Shown: piece by piece, positions 17,836 to 26,505 of the stretch
Numbering within the stretch: position 1 is the first letter of the stretch
Layout: each line of letters begins with the position of its first letter
NCBI GenBank assembly: GCA_945787155.1
Contig: CALZHD010000034.1
Coordinates: 1-61,406 of the forward strand
Reading direction: 5' to 3'
DNA length: 61,406 nucleotides
Source: an uncultured Gammaproteobacteria bacterium
GTDB lineage: Bacteria; Pseudomonadota; Gammaproteobacteria; SZUA-140
Notes under the pieces: model-generated
Told to the model about the DNA's origin: nothing
Databases searched by the model: none
What the model saw: only the letters and a program-made list of their open reading frames with translations
Translations under genes and position numbers: made by a program

Positions 17836-19062
17836 ATGAGTATCTTTAAATACGAGGGCCGAGACCAACAAGGCCAACTGATCACTGGGCAACTCGAGGC
17901 CGATTCAGAGGATGCCGTTGCCAGCCATCTGCTCGGCACAAACATTACCCCCGTAAGTATTTTGACGCATCATGAAAAACATCAACATGGTGCCGCGATG
18001 CAACGCCAACTGACAAAAAAAGCGGTTCCACTAGTGGATTTAATCTTTTTTTCACGACAGATGTACACCCTGATGCGTGCCGGTGTGCCGATTCTCGAAG
18101 CGTTACAGGGACTGCGCGAATCGACCCCCAGCGATAGACTGGCTGCTGTCATCGGTGAACTGCGCGAAAGCCTTGATGCAGGTGAAGATTTGAGTACAGC
18201 GATGGGGCATCACCCTGAGGTGTTTTTGAGCCTATATGTAAGTATCGTTGAAATCGGTGAAACCAGCGGCACCCTGCCAGAAAGTTTTTTGAAACTCGTT
18301 AAATACCTGGAGCTTGAACGAGAAACGCGCGAACGGATTAAATCCGCCATGCGCTACCCAATTATCGTCATTATTGCCATTGCCGCGGCGATGTTAATCA
18401 TCAACATATTTGTCATTCCAGCGTTTGCCAGTGTATTCAACAAATTCGGCGCTGATCTGCCGTTGCCAACGCAAATCCTGATTGCCACCTCCAGTTTCAC
18501 CGTCAACTACTGGTATGTGATTGTCGCATTCATTGTCGCGCTCCCCTTTGCAATACGCTTTTATCTCTCCAAAGAAGCGGGACGTTTAAAGTGGGATCGC
18601 ATCAAACTGAAACTGCCGATTATTGGTAGCATCCTCTACCGCGCCACCATGGGCCGTTTTGCACTCGCGATGGCGATTTGCGTCAAGTCCGGGGTGCCAT
18701 GGGGGCAGGCAATGTTAGTGGTCAGTAAGGCGGTCGATAACGCCTATGTCCGTGGTCATGTCCTGGAAATGCGTGATGCGATTGAGCGCGGTACGACCAT
18801 CACCCAGGCAGCAACCGTCTCCAACCTGTTCCCTTCAATCGTGTTGCAGATGATCCGGGTGGGTGAACAGACCGGTTCGCTCGACAATTTGCTCTCAGAA
18901 GTCGCTGAATATTACGAGCGCGAAGTCGAGTATCAGCTTAAAAACCTTGCTGCCTCTATTGAGCCCATCCTGTTGGCCTGTGTTGGCGTCATGGTATTGA
19001 TACTGGCATTAGGGGTATTTTTACCCATGTGGGACCTTGCTGACGCCGCACTGGGCCATTAA
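17836..19062 (+). CDS. mshG: MSHA pilus inner-membrane platform protein MshG (GspF/PilC family)
   Basis: 408 residues. Two repeated GspF domains with RQMYTLMRAGVPILEALQGL and GRFALAMAICVKSGVPWGQAM, and three membrane segments (about 176-200, 222-245 and 376-400). It is the inner-membrane platform on which the MshE ATPase acts. Starts three bases after mshE. A 145-bp gap to the pilin gene follows, which may hold an additional promoter. Confidence 0.92.
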   Translation: MSIFKYEGRDQQGQLITGQLEADSEDAVASHLLGTNITPVSILTHHEKHQHGAAMQRQLTKKAVPLVDLIFFSRQMYTLMRAGVPILEALQGLRESTPSDRLAAVIGELRESLDAGEDLSTAMGHHPEVFLSLYVSIVEIGETSGTLPESFLKLVKYLELERETRERIKSAMRYPIIVIIAIAAAMLIINIFVIPAFASVFNKFGADLPLPTQILIATSSFTVNYWYVIVAFIVALPFAIRFYLSKEAGRLKWDRIKLKLPIIGSILYRATMGRFALAMAICVKSGVPWGQAMLVVSKAVDNAYVRGHVLEMRDAIERGTTITQAATVSNLFPSIVLQMIRVGEQTGSLDNLLSEVAEYYEREVEYQLKNLAASIEPILLACVGVMVLILALGVFLPMWDLADAALGH

Positions 19063-19207
19063 CCACATACTTAGTAAAATAATTTTTCCACTAAAGTTTT
19101 ACAACAAAACAAACGATATAGTCATTAATGAATTAGAAAGCTAAATGGCTATTACGCCTAATAAATCATAGATGCGTATCACAAATATTATTAAATGAGG
19201 ATTTAGT

Positions 19208-19615
19208 ATGAACAATCAAAAAGGTTTTACATTGATCGAGTTGGTAATGGTAATTGTAATATTAGGTCTTCTCAGCGCGGTTGCCGTACCAAAATTTGTT
19301 GACCTTTCTGATAAGGCCGAAGACGCCGCAATAAAGGGCGTGGCTGGCGGTCTCAGCTCAGCAACAACCATTAACTTTGCTAATGAAAAAACGAATGCCA
19401 ACGGCACGGGAACGACCGTAACTGATTGCCAACATGTAGCGGCATTAGTGGAAGGCGGAGACGGGGTAACGGGCGTACCTGCAGCCGGTTATACCATTGG
19501 CACCCTGACCATTGGCCTTGCAGCCGAAGGCGATTCAATCAGTAATTGCGTGCTAACGCATACAGCCTCGGGCAAAACAGAAAACTTCTCTGCAATCCGT
19601 GTGGATGCACTATAA
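19208..19615 (+). CDS. mshA: major-pilin-like type IV prepilin, MshA/MshB type
   Basis: 135 residues. Class III-like short leader MNNQKG, prepilin peptidase site G6/F7, then FTLIELVMVIVILGLLSAVA with Glu at mature position 5. Two cysteines (C72 and C108 approximately) could form the pilin disulphide loop. It follows mshG, has its own AATGAGG ribosome site and is followed by a strong palindrome, as expected for the most abundant product. Whether it is MshA or MshB cannot be settled; only one such gene is present. It is short for MshA. Confidence 0.85.
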   Translation: MNNQKGFTLIELVMVIVILGLLSAVAVPKFVDLSDKAEDAAIKGVAGGLSSATTINFANEKTNANGTGTTVTDCQHVAALVEGGDGVTGVPAAGYTIGTLTIGLAAEGDSISNCVLTHTASGKTENFSAIRVDAL

Positions 19616-19624
19616 CATAGCGAC

Positions 19625-19658
19625 AATCGATGCCTGTATCTAGATACAGGCATCGATT
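19625..19658 (+). terminator. 34-bp perfect palindrome after the pilin gene
   Basis: From AATCGATGCCTGTATCT to its exact reverse complement, centred on TCTAGA, starting ten bases after the pilin stop. The RNA would form a very stable stem. The following bases are ATTTACTACC, not a U tract, so it is more likely a partial terminator or RNA-stabilising stem that raises pilin mRNA over the downstream minor pilins. As DNA it could also be a protein-binding palindrome. Confidence 0.65.
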
Positions 19659-19682
19659 TACTACCTCTCTGAGTGAACGGTT

Positions 19683-20153
19683 ATGACCAGGAAGGTTCGC
19701 GGGTTTACTCTGATAGAACTGGTTTTAGTACTGCTCATCGTATCGATTATATCCACTTATGCCATCATTCGATTTCCCGGCGACGGCATTAACCTTTCTG
19801 CACAAGCAGACCAGATCGTCTCCGATATCCGTCACACCCAGAGTCTGGCCATTAATCGTGGTCAACGCTACCGTATCAACTTCAATAGCGACCGCTACTG
19901 GATCAGCAACATAGATAACACAACCCCTTACACCCACCCTGCCAGCGGCACATCGACCATCATGTTAGATAGCGGCATTGCGCTCACCACCACTCATGGA
20001 TTTTTAGTATTTGACGGCGAAGGCACCCCCTACACCAACGGAATCATTCCCGGCACCGCACTCGCTGCGGATGCGGTGGTGACGCTGTCAGAATCTAGCG
20101 AAAGCCGTACCATTCGCATCACCGCGGAAACCGGACGGGTGATCAAGCCATGA
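19683..20153 (+). CDS. mshC: minor prepilin, MshC type (GspH-like)
   Basis: 156 residues. Leader MTRKVRG with cleavage before F8, then FTLIELVLVLLIVSIISTYA and a GspH-like globular part (INLSAQADQIVSDIRHTQSLAINRGQRYRI). Minor pilins of this type form the pilus tip complex or prime assembly. The stop overlaps the next start by four bases (ATGA), so translation is coupled. Confidence 0.85.
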   Translation: MTRKVRGFTLIELVLVLLIVSIISTYAIIRFPGDGINLSAQADQIVSDIRHTQSLAINRGQRYRINFNSDRYWISNIDNTTPYTHPASGTSTIMLDSGIALTTTHGFLVFDGEGTPYTNGIIPGTALAADAVVTLSESSESRTIRITAETGRVIKP

Positions 20154-20551
20154 ACCTATTACGTCAACAGGGTTTTTCGTTGATTGAACTGATCATCTTT
20201 ATCCTCGTGGTAAGCATCCTCTCGACCGCTCTGTTCTCGGTCTTTTCCACTGCGCTGCGCGGCCCTGCACAGGTCAGCGGTTCTATTCAGGCGATGCAGT
20301 TGGCCGTCGAACGCATGGAACTGATCCTGCCACAACGTAAAGCACTGGGCTTTGTAGCGTTTGCCACTCCTGCGGCTGATCCCTGTCAGCAGGGGTCTAC
20401 TCAACTCGTGTGTACCACTATTCCAGCTGGCTTTACTGTCACGCCAGATATCGTGCCCAACTGGGGCGGTGATAACAATTATAAAGTCGTCACCGTCAGT
20501 GTCACCGGCACAGCGACCGCCACGCTGACCGCGCTGGTGGCGGATTATTAA
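20150..20551 (+). CDS. mshD: minor prepilin, MshD type
   Basis: 133 residues. Leader MNLLRQQG, cleavage before F9, mature start FSLIELIIFILVVSILSTAL. Four-base overlap with mshC and one-base overlap with the next prepilin gene. Cysteines in ADPCQQGSTQLVC may pair. Assignment to MshD rests on order and prepilin type rather than on sequence specificity. Confidence 0.8.
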   Translation: MNLLRQQGFSLIELIIFILVVSILSTALFSVFSTALRGPAQVSGSIQAMQLAVERMELILPQRKALGFVAFATPAADPCQQGSTQLVCTTIPAGFTVTPDIVPNWGGDNNYKVVTVSVTGTATATLTALVADY

Positions 20552-21005
20552 TGATGCTCCTCAGGCACAAACAAGGCGGCTTTTCGCTAATCGAGATGAT
20601 CCTCGTCATCACCATCCTCTCCATCATCACTGCCGTCGGTAGCCGCATGCTGAGCGGCGCATTTAATGCCTATTTTACCGGGCGCGACATCATTGATGCC
20701 GAATGGCAGGGGCGCTATGCGATGCAACGGATCAGCCGTGAACTGCGCGACGTGCGCACCGCCACCGCGGCCGACCTGAATATTGCATCAGCCAATCAGA
20801 TCACTTTCACCGACAACAGTGCCAACGTGATCACCTATGCACGCAACGGCAACACCCTGGAGCGCAATGGCCAACCGCTCGCGGACGGCGTGACTGTTCT
20901 GACATTTAACTATATTCAGTCTCATATATCACCGTGAACATCGATGTCAGTTTCAATGGCTCAAACTATAGCCGGCGCAATACACTGCATCCGAGGAACT
21001 TCTGA
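20551..21005 (+). pseudogene. mshO: minor prepilin MshO, frameshifted near the C-terminus
   Basis: The first frame (20551-20937, 128 codons) has leader MMLLRHKQGG, cleavage before F11 and FSLIEMILVITILSIITAV, and stops after TFNYIQSHISP. A second frame from about 20925 reads YITVNIDVSFNGSNYSRR...LHPRNF and stops at 21003-21005, overlapping the next start as TGATG. An ending of the type YITV-NI...YxxRxxxxPRN is usual for these prepilins, and the overlap restores the coupling seen through the rest of the operon. The indel lies between 20910 and 20934. It is a real mutation or a sequence error; if real, the first product lacks about 26 C-terminal residues. Confidence 0.75.
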
Positions 21006-21898
21006 TGAGGGGCTTGCCACGCCAACGCGGCTCACTAATGATTGTCGCCATCGTGATGATTATGGTGTTGGGTTTTATGGGTGTCGCCATTACCTTTCTT
21101 TCGGTTACCAGCACCCATAATGCCGTTGATGAGCTTGCAGCGAATGAGACTTTTATATTGGCGGAATCAGGACTCGAACGCGGCATCAGAGAATGGAGCC
21201 TTGCCCCGTCAACCTATACCGGGGAGGGACCAGTCAGTTTTGGCAAAGGCACATTCACTATTACCGTTGCGCTACTTTCTGCGACGCAGGCCAACATCAC
21301 CAGCAGCGCAGCCATTCCGACGATCAGTGGCAATACCACTCGCACCGTTGATACGATTGTTGAGTTGGGCGGGCCACTTTTTTCCGACCCACTGACTGAC
21401 ATGGCGAGCTGGCCAACCGAAGACCTCACTAACACTCAAGGCACAGCCTCCATTGTTGCCGGAGGATTTCGCTTCAGAACACTCAATCTCAAGGACGCCG
21501 TCTACGCAGGCTACCGGGAAACAGGTACCGCACCACCCCTCATCACACTCAACGAAGGTGAATCATTCAACCTGGACCTTGATTACAAAAAGCGCTGGGC
21601 TGGTAATGGCGCCATCCCAACCAGCATGGATATGGCTGTGGAATTGGTAAGCACCACCGGGACAAATTATGTCATCTGGTCTGAAAACACCCTTTTCAGT
21701 AACAACAACTGGATAACCGCACCCACAACAACCTGGACGGTGCCCGCTGGTGTCACCATCAACAGAATTCGCCTTTCCTTTAACCTGGCAAGAAATGGTA
21801 ATGGCCGCAGACCCTCGGTCTTCTTTCGCACTATTGTATTCACCTCATCCAGCGGCAGTGGCACCAGCACTATATCCTGGCAGGAAATCATCCCCTGA
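21005..21898 (+). CDS. mshP: MshP/PilX-like pilus accessory protein
   Basis: 297 residues. N-terminus MRGLPRQRGSLMIVAIVMIMVLGFMGVA resembles the PilX/MshP class: one hydrophobic N-terminal helix after a Gly, without the usual mature Glu5. The C-terminal ~180 residues are longer than in typical MshP (about 140 total) and look like an added beta-rich domain (VAGGFRFRTLNLKDAVYAGYRE..., FFRTIVFTSS). This might replace the MshQ-like adhesin, which is missing here. The extension's role is unknown. Confidence 0.7.
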   Translation: MRGLPRQRGSLMIVAIVMIMVLGFMGVAITFLSVTSTHNAVDELAANETFILAESGLERGIREWSLAPSTYTGEGPVSFGKGTFTITVALLSATQANITSSAAIPTISGNTTRTVDTIVELGGPLFSDPLTDMASWPTEDLTNTQGTASIVAGGFRFRTLNLKDAVYAGYRETGTAPPLITLNEGESFNLDLDYKKRWAGNGAIPTSMDMAVELVSTTGTNYVIWSENTLFSNNNWITAPTTTWTVPAGVTINRIRLSFNLARNGNGRRPSVFFRTIVFTSSSGSGTSTISWQEIIP

Positions 21899-22041
21899 CA
21901 AATACGACATCTGTTATTTTCTTCTGTCAAATACTTTGAATTCCATTCTCTCGCTTACAATCAAGTATTTAACAAGAGTGTCGATAGCTTTTTAGACGCT
22001 ATGGAAGATTTTAATCTACAGGATATTTCAGGGATATTAAC

Positions 22042-23088
22042 TTGTTTGGTGCACTGCTAAAAAAACGCTCACTGCCAGGATTATGTGCCATTAATTCCTA
22101 CACAGAGGGCATTGCTATTGCGAGGCTTATCCCTCATACGGACAAGCCAGAGCTTGAGCTATGTGACTTTTATCCATCTGAAGCGTCTCCCTCGCAGCAA
22201 CTAAAGGCATTAGTCGATAAACATCAGCTCGATCTGTACAGCTGTGTCAGCTTACTCAACAGGGATGACTATCAACTCTTGATGATGGAGTCTCCTCCAG
22301 TACCAAAAGATGAAATGAAACTCGCCTTGCGCTGGCGTATTAAAGATTTGATCGATACCCCTGTTACAGAGGTCACCCTGGATTCTTTCGATGTGCCAGC
22401 CCCACGAGGTGCAGAGGACTCAAAATCTGTTTATGCCGTTGTCGCCAGGAATGACGCATTACACAGTCACTGCGAAATTCTAACAAATGCGAATATCAAT
22501 CTTAAAATCATTGATATCATGGAAATGGCCCAGCGTAATATCGCCAACTTATTACCGGAGAACGGTAGCGGCGTTGCCCTGTTGTCACTCCAGCCCACGA
22601 GTGGCCTCATCACCCTAAGCAAAGCAGGTGAGTTGTACCTAAGCCGCCCCATCAATATTACGCTTGAACAAGTTGCGCCAGCTGTGCCTGCCATGGAGGA
22701 AACATCAGAGCAAAATGACAATGACCTGTCGAACCTAGAGATTGACCTGGGTTTTGATGTTGATGTTGATGTTGATGTTGACCTGGATATCGAAATGGGT
22801 AATACCGCCGCATATGACCATGTAGCGCTGGAATTACAACGTTCTCTTGATTATTACGAAAGCAACTTCCGCCAATCACCCATCAGAAAGCTGTACCTGG
22901 CACCCACCTTAAGGGAATTGCCTGGCTTCTCTAAATACATTAAAGATAATCTCAACATTCACGTTGAATTGCTCGACCTCAACGATCTGTTTGAAAGCAA
23001 GTCAACCATTCCCCTGGCAACTCAAGCTCACGTCTTTTTCGCCATTGGCGCTGCGTTACACAGGATGGCCGATGAGCCAGGAAATTAA
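22042..23088 (+). CDS. mshI: MSHA biogenesis protein MshI (PilM-like)
   Basis: 348 residues, TTG start at 22042 with CAGGGA eight bases upstream. Actin-like PilM/GspL fold elements are recognisable (LCAINSYTEGIAIARL at the start; LLNRDDYQLLMMESPPVP and LRWRIKDLIDTPVTE in the middle). An acidic insert near residues 236-255 is encoded by a GATGTT repeat. It should be the cytoplasmic part of the PilMNO-like alignment complex. It overlaps the next gene by 17 bases. Confidence 0.82.
   Translation: MFGALLKKRSLPGLCAINSYTEGIAIARLIPHTDKPELELCDFYPSEASPSQQLKALVDKHQLDLYSCVSLLNRDDYQLLMMESPPVPKDEMKLALRWRIKDLIDTPVTEVTLDSFDVPAPRGAEDSKSVYAVVARNDALHSHCEILTNANINLKIIDIMEMAQRNIANLLPENGSGVALLSLQPTSGLITLSKAGELYLSRPINITLEQVAPAVPAMEETSEQNDNDLSNLEIDLGFDVDVDVDVDLDIEMGNTAAYDHVALELQRSLDYYESNFRQSPIRKLYLAPTLRELPGFSKYIKDNLNIHVELLDLNDLFESKSTIPLATQAHVFFAIGAALHRMADEPGN
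22756..22779 (+). repeat. (GATGTT)4 microsatellite in mshI
   Basis: Four exact copies of GATGTT encoding Asp-Val pairs, followed by GACCTGGAT (Asp-Leu-Asp). Slippage would change length by two residues without altering the frame. Confidence 0.9.
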
Positions 23089-23698
23089 TCTCTATCAGCC
23101 TGTCAAAAAAAGACGTGAGCTGAGCTTCGGTGGCATTCACGTACTTATTGGATTACTGCTGGTAGTCGTGGGTCATTTTATTTATAGCGGCATCATGTTG
23201 GGGCAATATTATTCTCTCAAGTCTCAGGCTGAAGCGATCGAGCAACAGAAGGCTAAAATCATCAAAGATCGTGACGAGATTTCTCATAAATTAACTCAGT
23301 ATGTAGACGTTGATATCAATGAAGAAATCCACAAGATCGAGCACCTGCTTGCCAATCGAAAAGAGATTCATGAAAAGATTCAGGCGGACATGTTCAGCAC
23401 TGGGCATGGCTATTCCGGCTACTTCATTGCCTTTGCGCGACAACACATTCCAGGGTTATGGCTGACCGATATCACCATTGGCCGCGCCGGACGCGATCTG
23501 CTATTAAGAGGCCAGACCAGTGCTGCTCATCTGGTACCAAAATATCTGGAGAAACTTTCTCAGGAATCTTTACTGACGGGGACGAATTTATCTGATTTCC
23601 AGCTCGACCGGCCCATTGAAGATGAACAACACAATCTTCGCTCCGATTACATCGATTTCATGATATCAACAAAAGCGACTCCTGAGGATGTCTTATGA
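23072..23698 (+). CDS. PilN-like pilus biogenesis protein (MSHA MshI2 type)
   Basis: 208 residues from ATG 23072 (MSQEINLYQP), a start typical of PilN proteins; longer in-frame extensions upstream lie inside mshI and are unlikely. One membrane helix (about 24-44), then a coiled coil (about 48-100) and a small periplasmic domain. Inner-membrane partner of the PilM-like and PilO-like proteins. Overlaps mshJ by four bases. Confidence 0.82.
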   Translation: MSQEINLYQPVKKRRELSFGGIHVLIGLLLVVVGHFIYSGIMLGQYYSLKSQAEAIEQQKAKIIKDRDEISHKLTQYVDVDINEEIHKIEHLLANRKEIHEKIQADMFSTGHGYSGYFIAFARQHIPGLWLTDITIGRAGRDLLLRGQTSAAHLVPKYLEKLSQESLLTGTNLSDFQLDRPIEDEQHNLRSDYIDFMISTKATPEDVL

Positions 23699-24408
23699 GC
23701 ATGATAAGACAACTTCAATCCAGGTTTTCCCATCTGGCTGAGCGCCTGGATTCCAGGCCAGCAACTGAGCGTTCACTTATCTTCGTTACCACAAGCCTTG
23801 TAATTTTTATACTGGTGTATGTGGCCCTGGTCTCGCCTGTTGAAAAGGCCAATACTACTACCCAAAAAACAATTGAAGTTAAACAGACTGAAATGAAGCT
23901 TGCCATTGAGGAACTTCAGACATTGTCCGAGAAGCTACGCGATGCACCCAAAGAGTCAAGACTTATCCACCTGAAAGCACTAAAGAATGAGTTAAAAAAT
24001 ACCGGCGAATTCTCCAAATTAATGAAAGACTTGATTACTCCGCGCGAAATGATTCGATTTGTTGACGGTGTATTGAGTAGTAATAAGAAAATAACCGTGG
24101 TACGCGCCAGAAACATGCCTGCGGTACAGTTATGGCCAGCACCAGAAAGAACCTCGGAAGATGAAAAAGATCCCAATAGTCAGCAGCAATCCCCGCCTAA
24201 AGATGAATTCACTATCTATAAACATGGCATGTTACTGGAAGTAAAAGGCCACTACCGAGAGCTTGTTTCATTCCTCGCGACACTTGAAAAATTACCATGG
24301 AAAATACTTTGGGGTGATGTGAGCCTGTCAAGCAATGATAGCGATGACTCTATTTCCACATTGATGATTTACACCCTGAGCCCCGAGGAATCATGGTTGG
24401 GACTATGA
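23695..24408 (+). CDS. mshJ: MshJ, PilO/GspM-like pilus biogenesis protein
   Basis: 237 residues. Short cytoplasmic N-terminus with ERLDSRPATERSL, one membrane helix (about 27-46), a coiled-coil stretch and a periplasmic domain with a Pro/acidic loop near residues 155-178. Order and topology match MshJ/PilO, which connects the inner-membrane platform to the secretin. The stop overlaps the mshK start. Confidence 0.82.
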   Translation: MSMIRQLQSRFSHLAERLDSRPATERSLIFVTTSLVIFILVYVALVSPVEKANTTTQKTIEVKQTEMKLAIEELQTLSEKLRDAPKESRLIHLKALKNELKNTGEFSKLMKDLITPREMIRFVDGVLSSNKKITVVRARNMPAVQLWPAPERTSEDEKDPNSQQQSPPKDEFTIYKHGMLLEVKGHYRELVSFLATLEKLPWKILWGDVSLSSNDSDDSISTLMIYTLSPEESWLGL

Positions 24409-24761
24409 ATATGAATATGAAAACTAAACTGATATGCAGCCTAATTATGATCTGCCTGGCATACCCATTATCAGTAGGGCATGCCGCTGATCCATTCGAT
24501 AATCTGCCTGATCCAACCCGTCATCATAAGAAAATAACGAAAAAGGCAGTTAAAAAAATTAAGCAAAGGCCACCACTGATACTGCAATCAACCCTGATTT
24601 CCAAAAACAGCAGCCATGCGATTATTAACGGTAAAACTGTGGCGGTTGGGGAGCGAATTGAGGGTGCCACATTGCTGGCCATTAATCCTTTCGAGGTTGT
24701 GATTGAGCAACGAGGAAAACAGAAGAGATTACAGCTTCTGACTACGGATGTAGTTAACTAA
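24405..24761 (+). CDS. mshK: MshK, PilP-like periplasmic protein
   Basis: 118 residues from ATG 24405, which overlaps the mshJ stop as ATGA; later ATGs at 24411 and 24417 are equally readable. Signal peptide to VGHA, then DPFDNLPDPTRHH and a small beta domain (LISKNSSHAIINGKTVAVGERIEGATLLAINPFEV), as in MshK/PilP proteins that bridge the inner-membrane complex and the secretin. One base separates it from mshL. Confidence 0.8.
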   Translation: MNMNMKTKLICSLIMICLAYPLSVGHAADPFDNLPDPTRHHKKITKKAVKKIKQRPPLILQSTLISKNSSHAIINGKTVAVGERIEGATLLAINPFEVVIEQRGKQKRLQLLTTDVVN

Positions 24762-24762
24762 C

Positions 24763-26505
24763 ATGGACCTACAGGCAATGATAACTGGTAAAAAGAGATG
24801 GTTGCGTTATGTGATTATTTACATAACAACACAGACATTACTATTAACAGGCTGTGAATCCCTGCCTAAAAAATGGCACGATTCAGTCAATGACAGCATC
24901 ATTACCACGCTCGAAGAAGCGCGACTCAAGCGTATCCCGGATGAGGTAAGACAGGCGATGCTGCCTGTGATAGCGGCGGACATTCCATCTCATCAACCTG
25001 AGCTAATAAAGCCTCGTTTTGACCTGACCGCCAATAAAACTCCGGCGCGCGAAGTATTTATGAGTCTGGTAAAAGGGACACCTTATAGTATGGTGGTACA
25101 TCCTGATGTCGATGGGGAAATCTCATTACACTTAAAGGATGTATCTATAGACGAAGCCCTTGATTCCCTACAACAGGTTTATGGTTACGCTTATCGCCAT
25201 GACGACAACCGTTATTACGTACTTGGAAGTGGCATTCAAACCCGTATTTTTTCCATCAATTATCTCGACCTCAACCGTAAAGGACATTCCAATACGCGGG
25301 TCTCTTCAGCGGAACTCAATGGCGCAGGCAGTAGCAGTGATAGTGGCAGTGATAGTGGCAGTGCTTCATCAACTGTCTCTCACGGCATCCAGATCAAAAC
25401 AGATTCTGAAAATGATTTCTGGAAGGAGTTGCAACTGTCACTGCAAACTATCATTGGTGATAAAGAAGAGCGCCGCGTGGTGACGCACCCTCAATCCGGC
25501 CTTGTGATCGTGCGTGCCATGCCAAATGAACTTAGCATGGTGGATGATTTCCTCGGCACCACCCAGATGGTGGTTAATCGTCAGGTCATCCTGGAAGCTA
25601 AAATAATCGAAGTCGAATTGAATAACTCGTACCAGACCGGCATTAACTGGTCTGGATTAGGCACATCAGGCAACAGTTCGATTCTTGCTAGTCAGATCGG
25701 TGGCGGTTCAGTAGTGAATTCCGGTGTCAGCGAAATCGCAGGGTTTGGTGGAAACCTGCAACCAGATGGTAGCTATTCACCTATCGGCTCGGCCAACACA
25801 TCTGCATTCGGCGGTGTTTTCAGCCTCGCACTCAAGGCACGTAAATTCTCCGCCTTTCTTGAGTTCTTACAAGGCCAGGGAGATGTTCAGGTGCTCTCCA
25901 GCCCACGCGTTTCGACGGTCAACAATCAACGCGCCGTCATCAAGGTTGGCGGTGATGAGTTTTTTGTCACTGGCATTACCAGTGCTTCCACCACCAGTGG
26001 CTCAACGACAACACAAACTCCTACGGTGGAGTTAACACCTTTTTTCTCCGGTATCGCACTGGATGTTACACCACAAATAGATAAGCTGAACAATATTATT
26101 CTGCATATCCATCCTACGGTCAGCAGTGTTACCCAACGCGACAAAACCTTCGTGGTCAGCGGCGAAGCATTTAGCCTGCCACTGGCCATCAGCAATATTC
26201 AGGAATCAGACAATGTGGTTCGCGCTGAATCTGGCCAGGTGATTGTCATTGGTGGTCTTATGAAAGAGGCTAGCAGTGCTGAGAACGTCTCCATTCCGTT
26301 GCTAGGTGATCTCCCTCTGGTCGGCCAGTTGTTCAAACACCAAAAGTTGACACGCGTTAAAAAAGAACTGGTCATTCTACTCAAACCAACCGTAGTAGAG
26401 AGTGATGACGTATGGGGTGAATCGATTCAGGCCTCGCAACGACGTACTGCGGAAATAATGAATAGTCGCGCATCAAAATCGCACTTTAAAGGATCTGAAC
26501 AGTGA
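24763..26505 (+). CDS. mshL: MshL, outer-membrane secretin of the MSHA pilus
   Basis: 580 residues. Lipoprotein-type signal ending LLLTGC (C30), N-terminal secretin/STN domain (TPAREVFMSLVKGTPYSMVVHPDVDGEISLHLKDV in pieces around residues 88-125), a Ser/Gly/Asp low-complexity linker (about 185-205) and a secretin barrel with VILEAKIIEVELNNSYQTGINW and the ending VPLLGDLPLVGQLFKH-type motif (IPLLGDLPLVGQLFKH here). Forms the pilus exit channel. Four-base overlap with the next gene. Confidence 0.92.
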   Translation: MDLQAMITGKKRWLRYVIIYITTQTLLLTGCESLPKKWHDSVNDSIITTLEEARLKRIPDEVRQAMLPVIAADIPSHQPELIKPRFDLTANKTPAREVFMSLVKGTPYSMVVHPDVDGEISLHLKDVSIDEALDSLQQVYGYAYRHDDNRYYVLGSGIQTRIFSINYLDLNRKGHSNTRVSSAELNGAGSSSDSGSDSGSASSTVSHGIQIKTDSENDFWKELQLSLQTIIGDKEERRVVTHPQSGLVIVRAMPNELSMVDDFLGTTQMVVNRQVILEAKIIEVELNNSYQTGINWSGLGTSGNSSILASQIGGGSVVNSGVSEIAGFGGNLQPDGSYSPIGSANTSAFGGVFSLALKARKFSAFLEFLQGQGDVQVLSSPRVSTVNNQRAVIKVGGDEFFVTGITSASTTSGSTTTQTPTVELTPFFSGIALDVTPQIDKLNNIILHIHPTVSSVTQRDKTFVVSGEAFSLPLAISNIQESDNVVRAESGQVIVIGGLMKEASSAENVSIPLLGDLPLVGQLFKHQKLTRVKKELVILLKPTVVESDDVWGESIQASQRRTAEIMNSRASKSHFKGSEQ

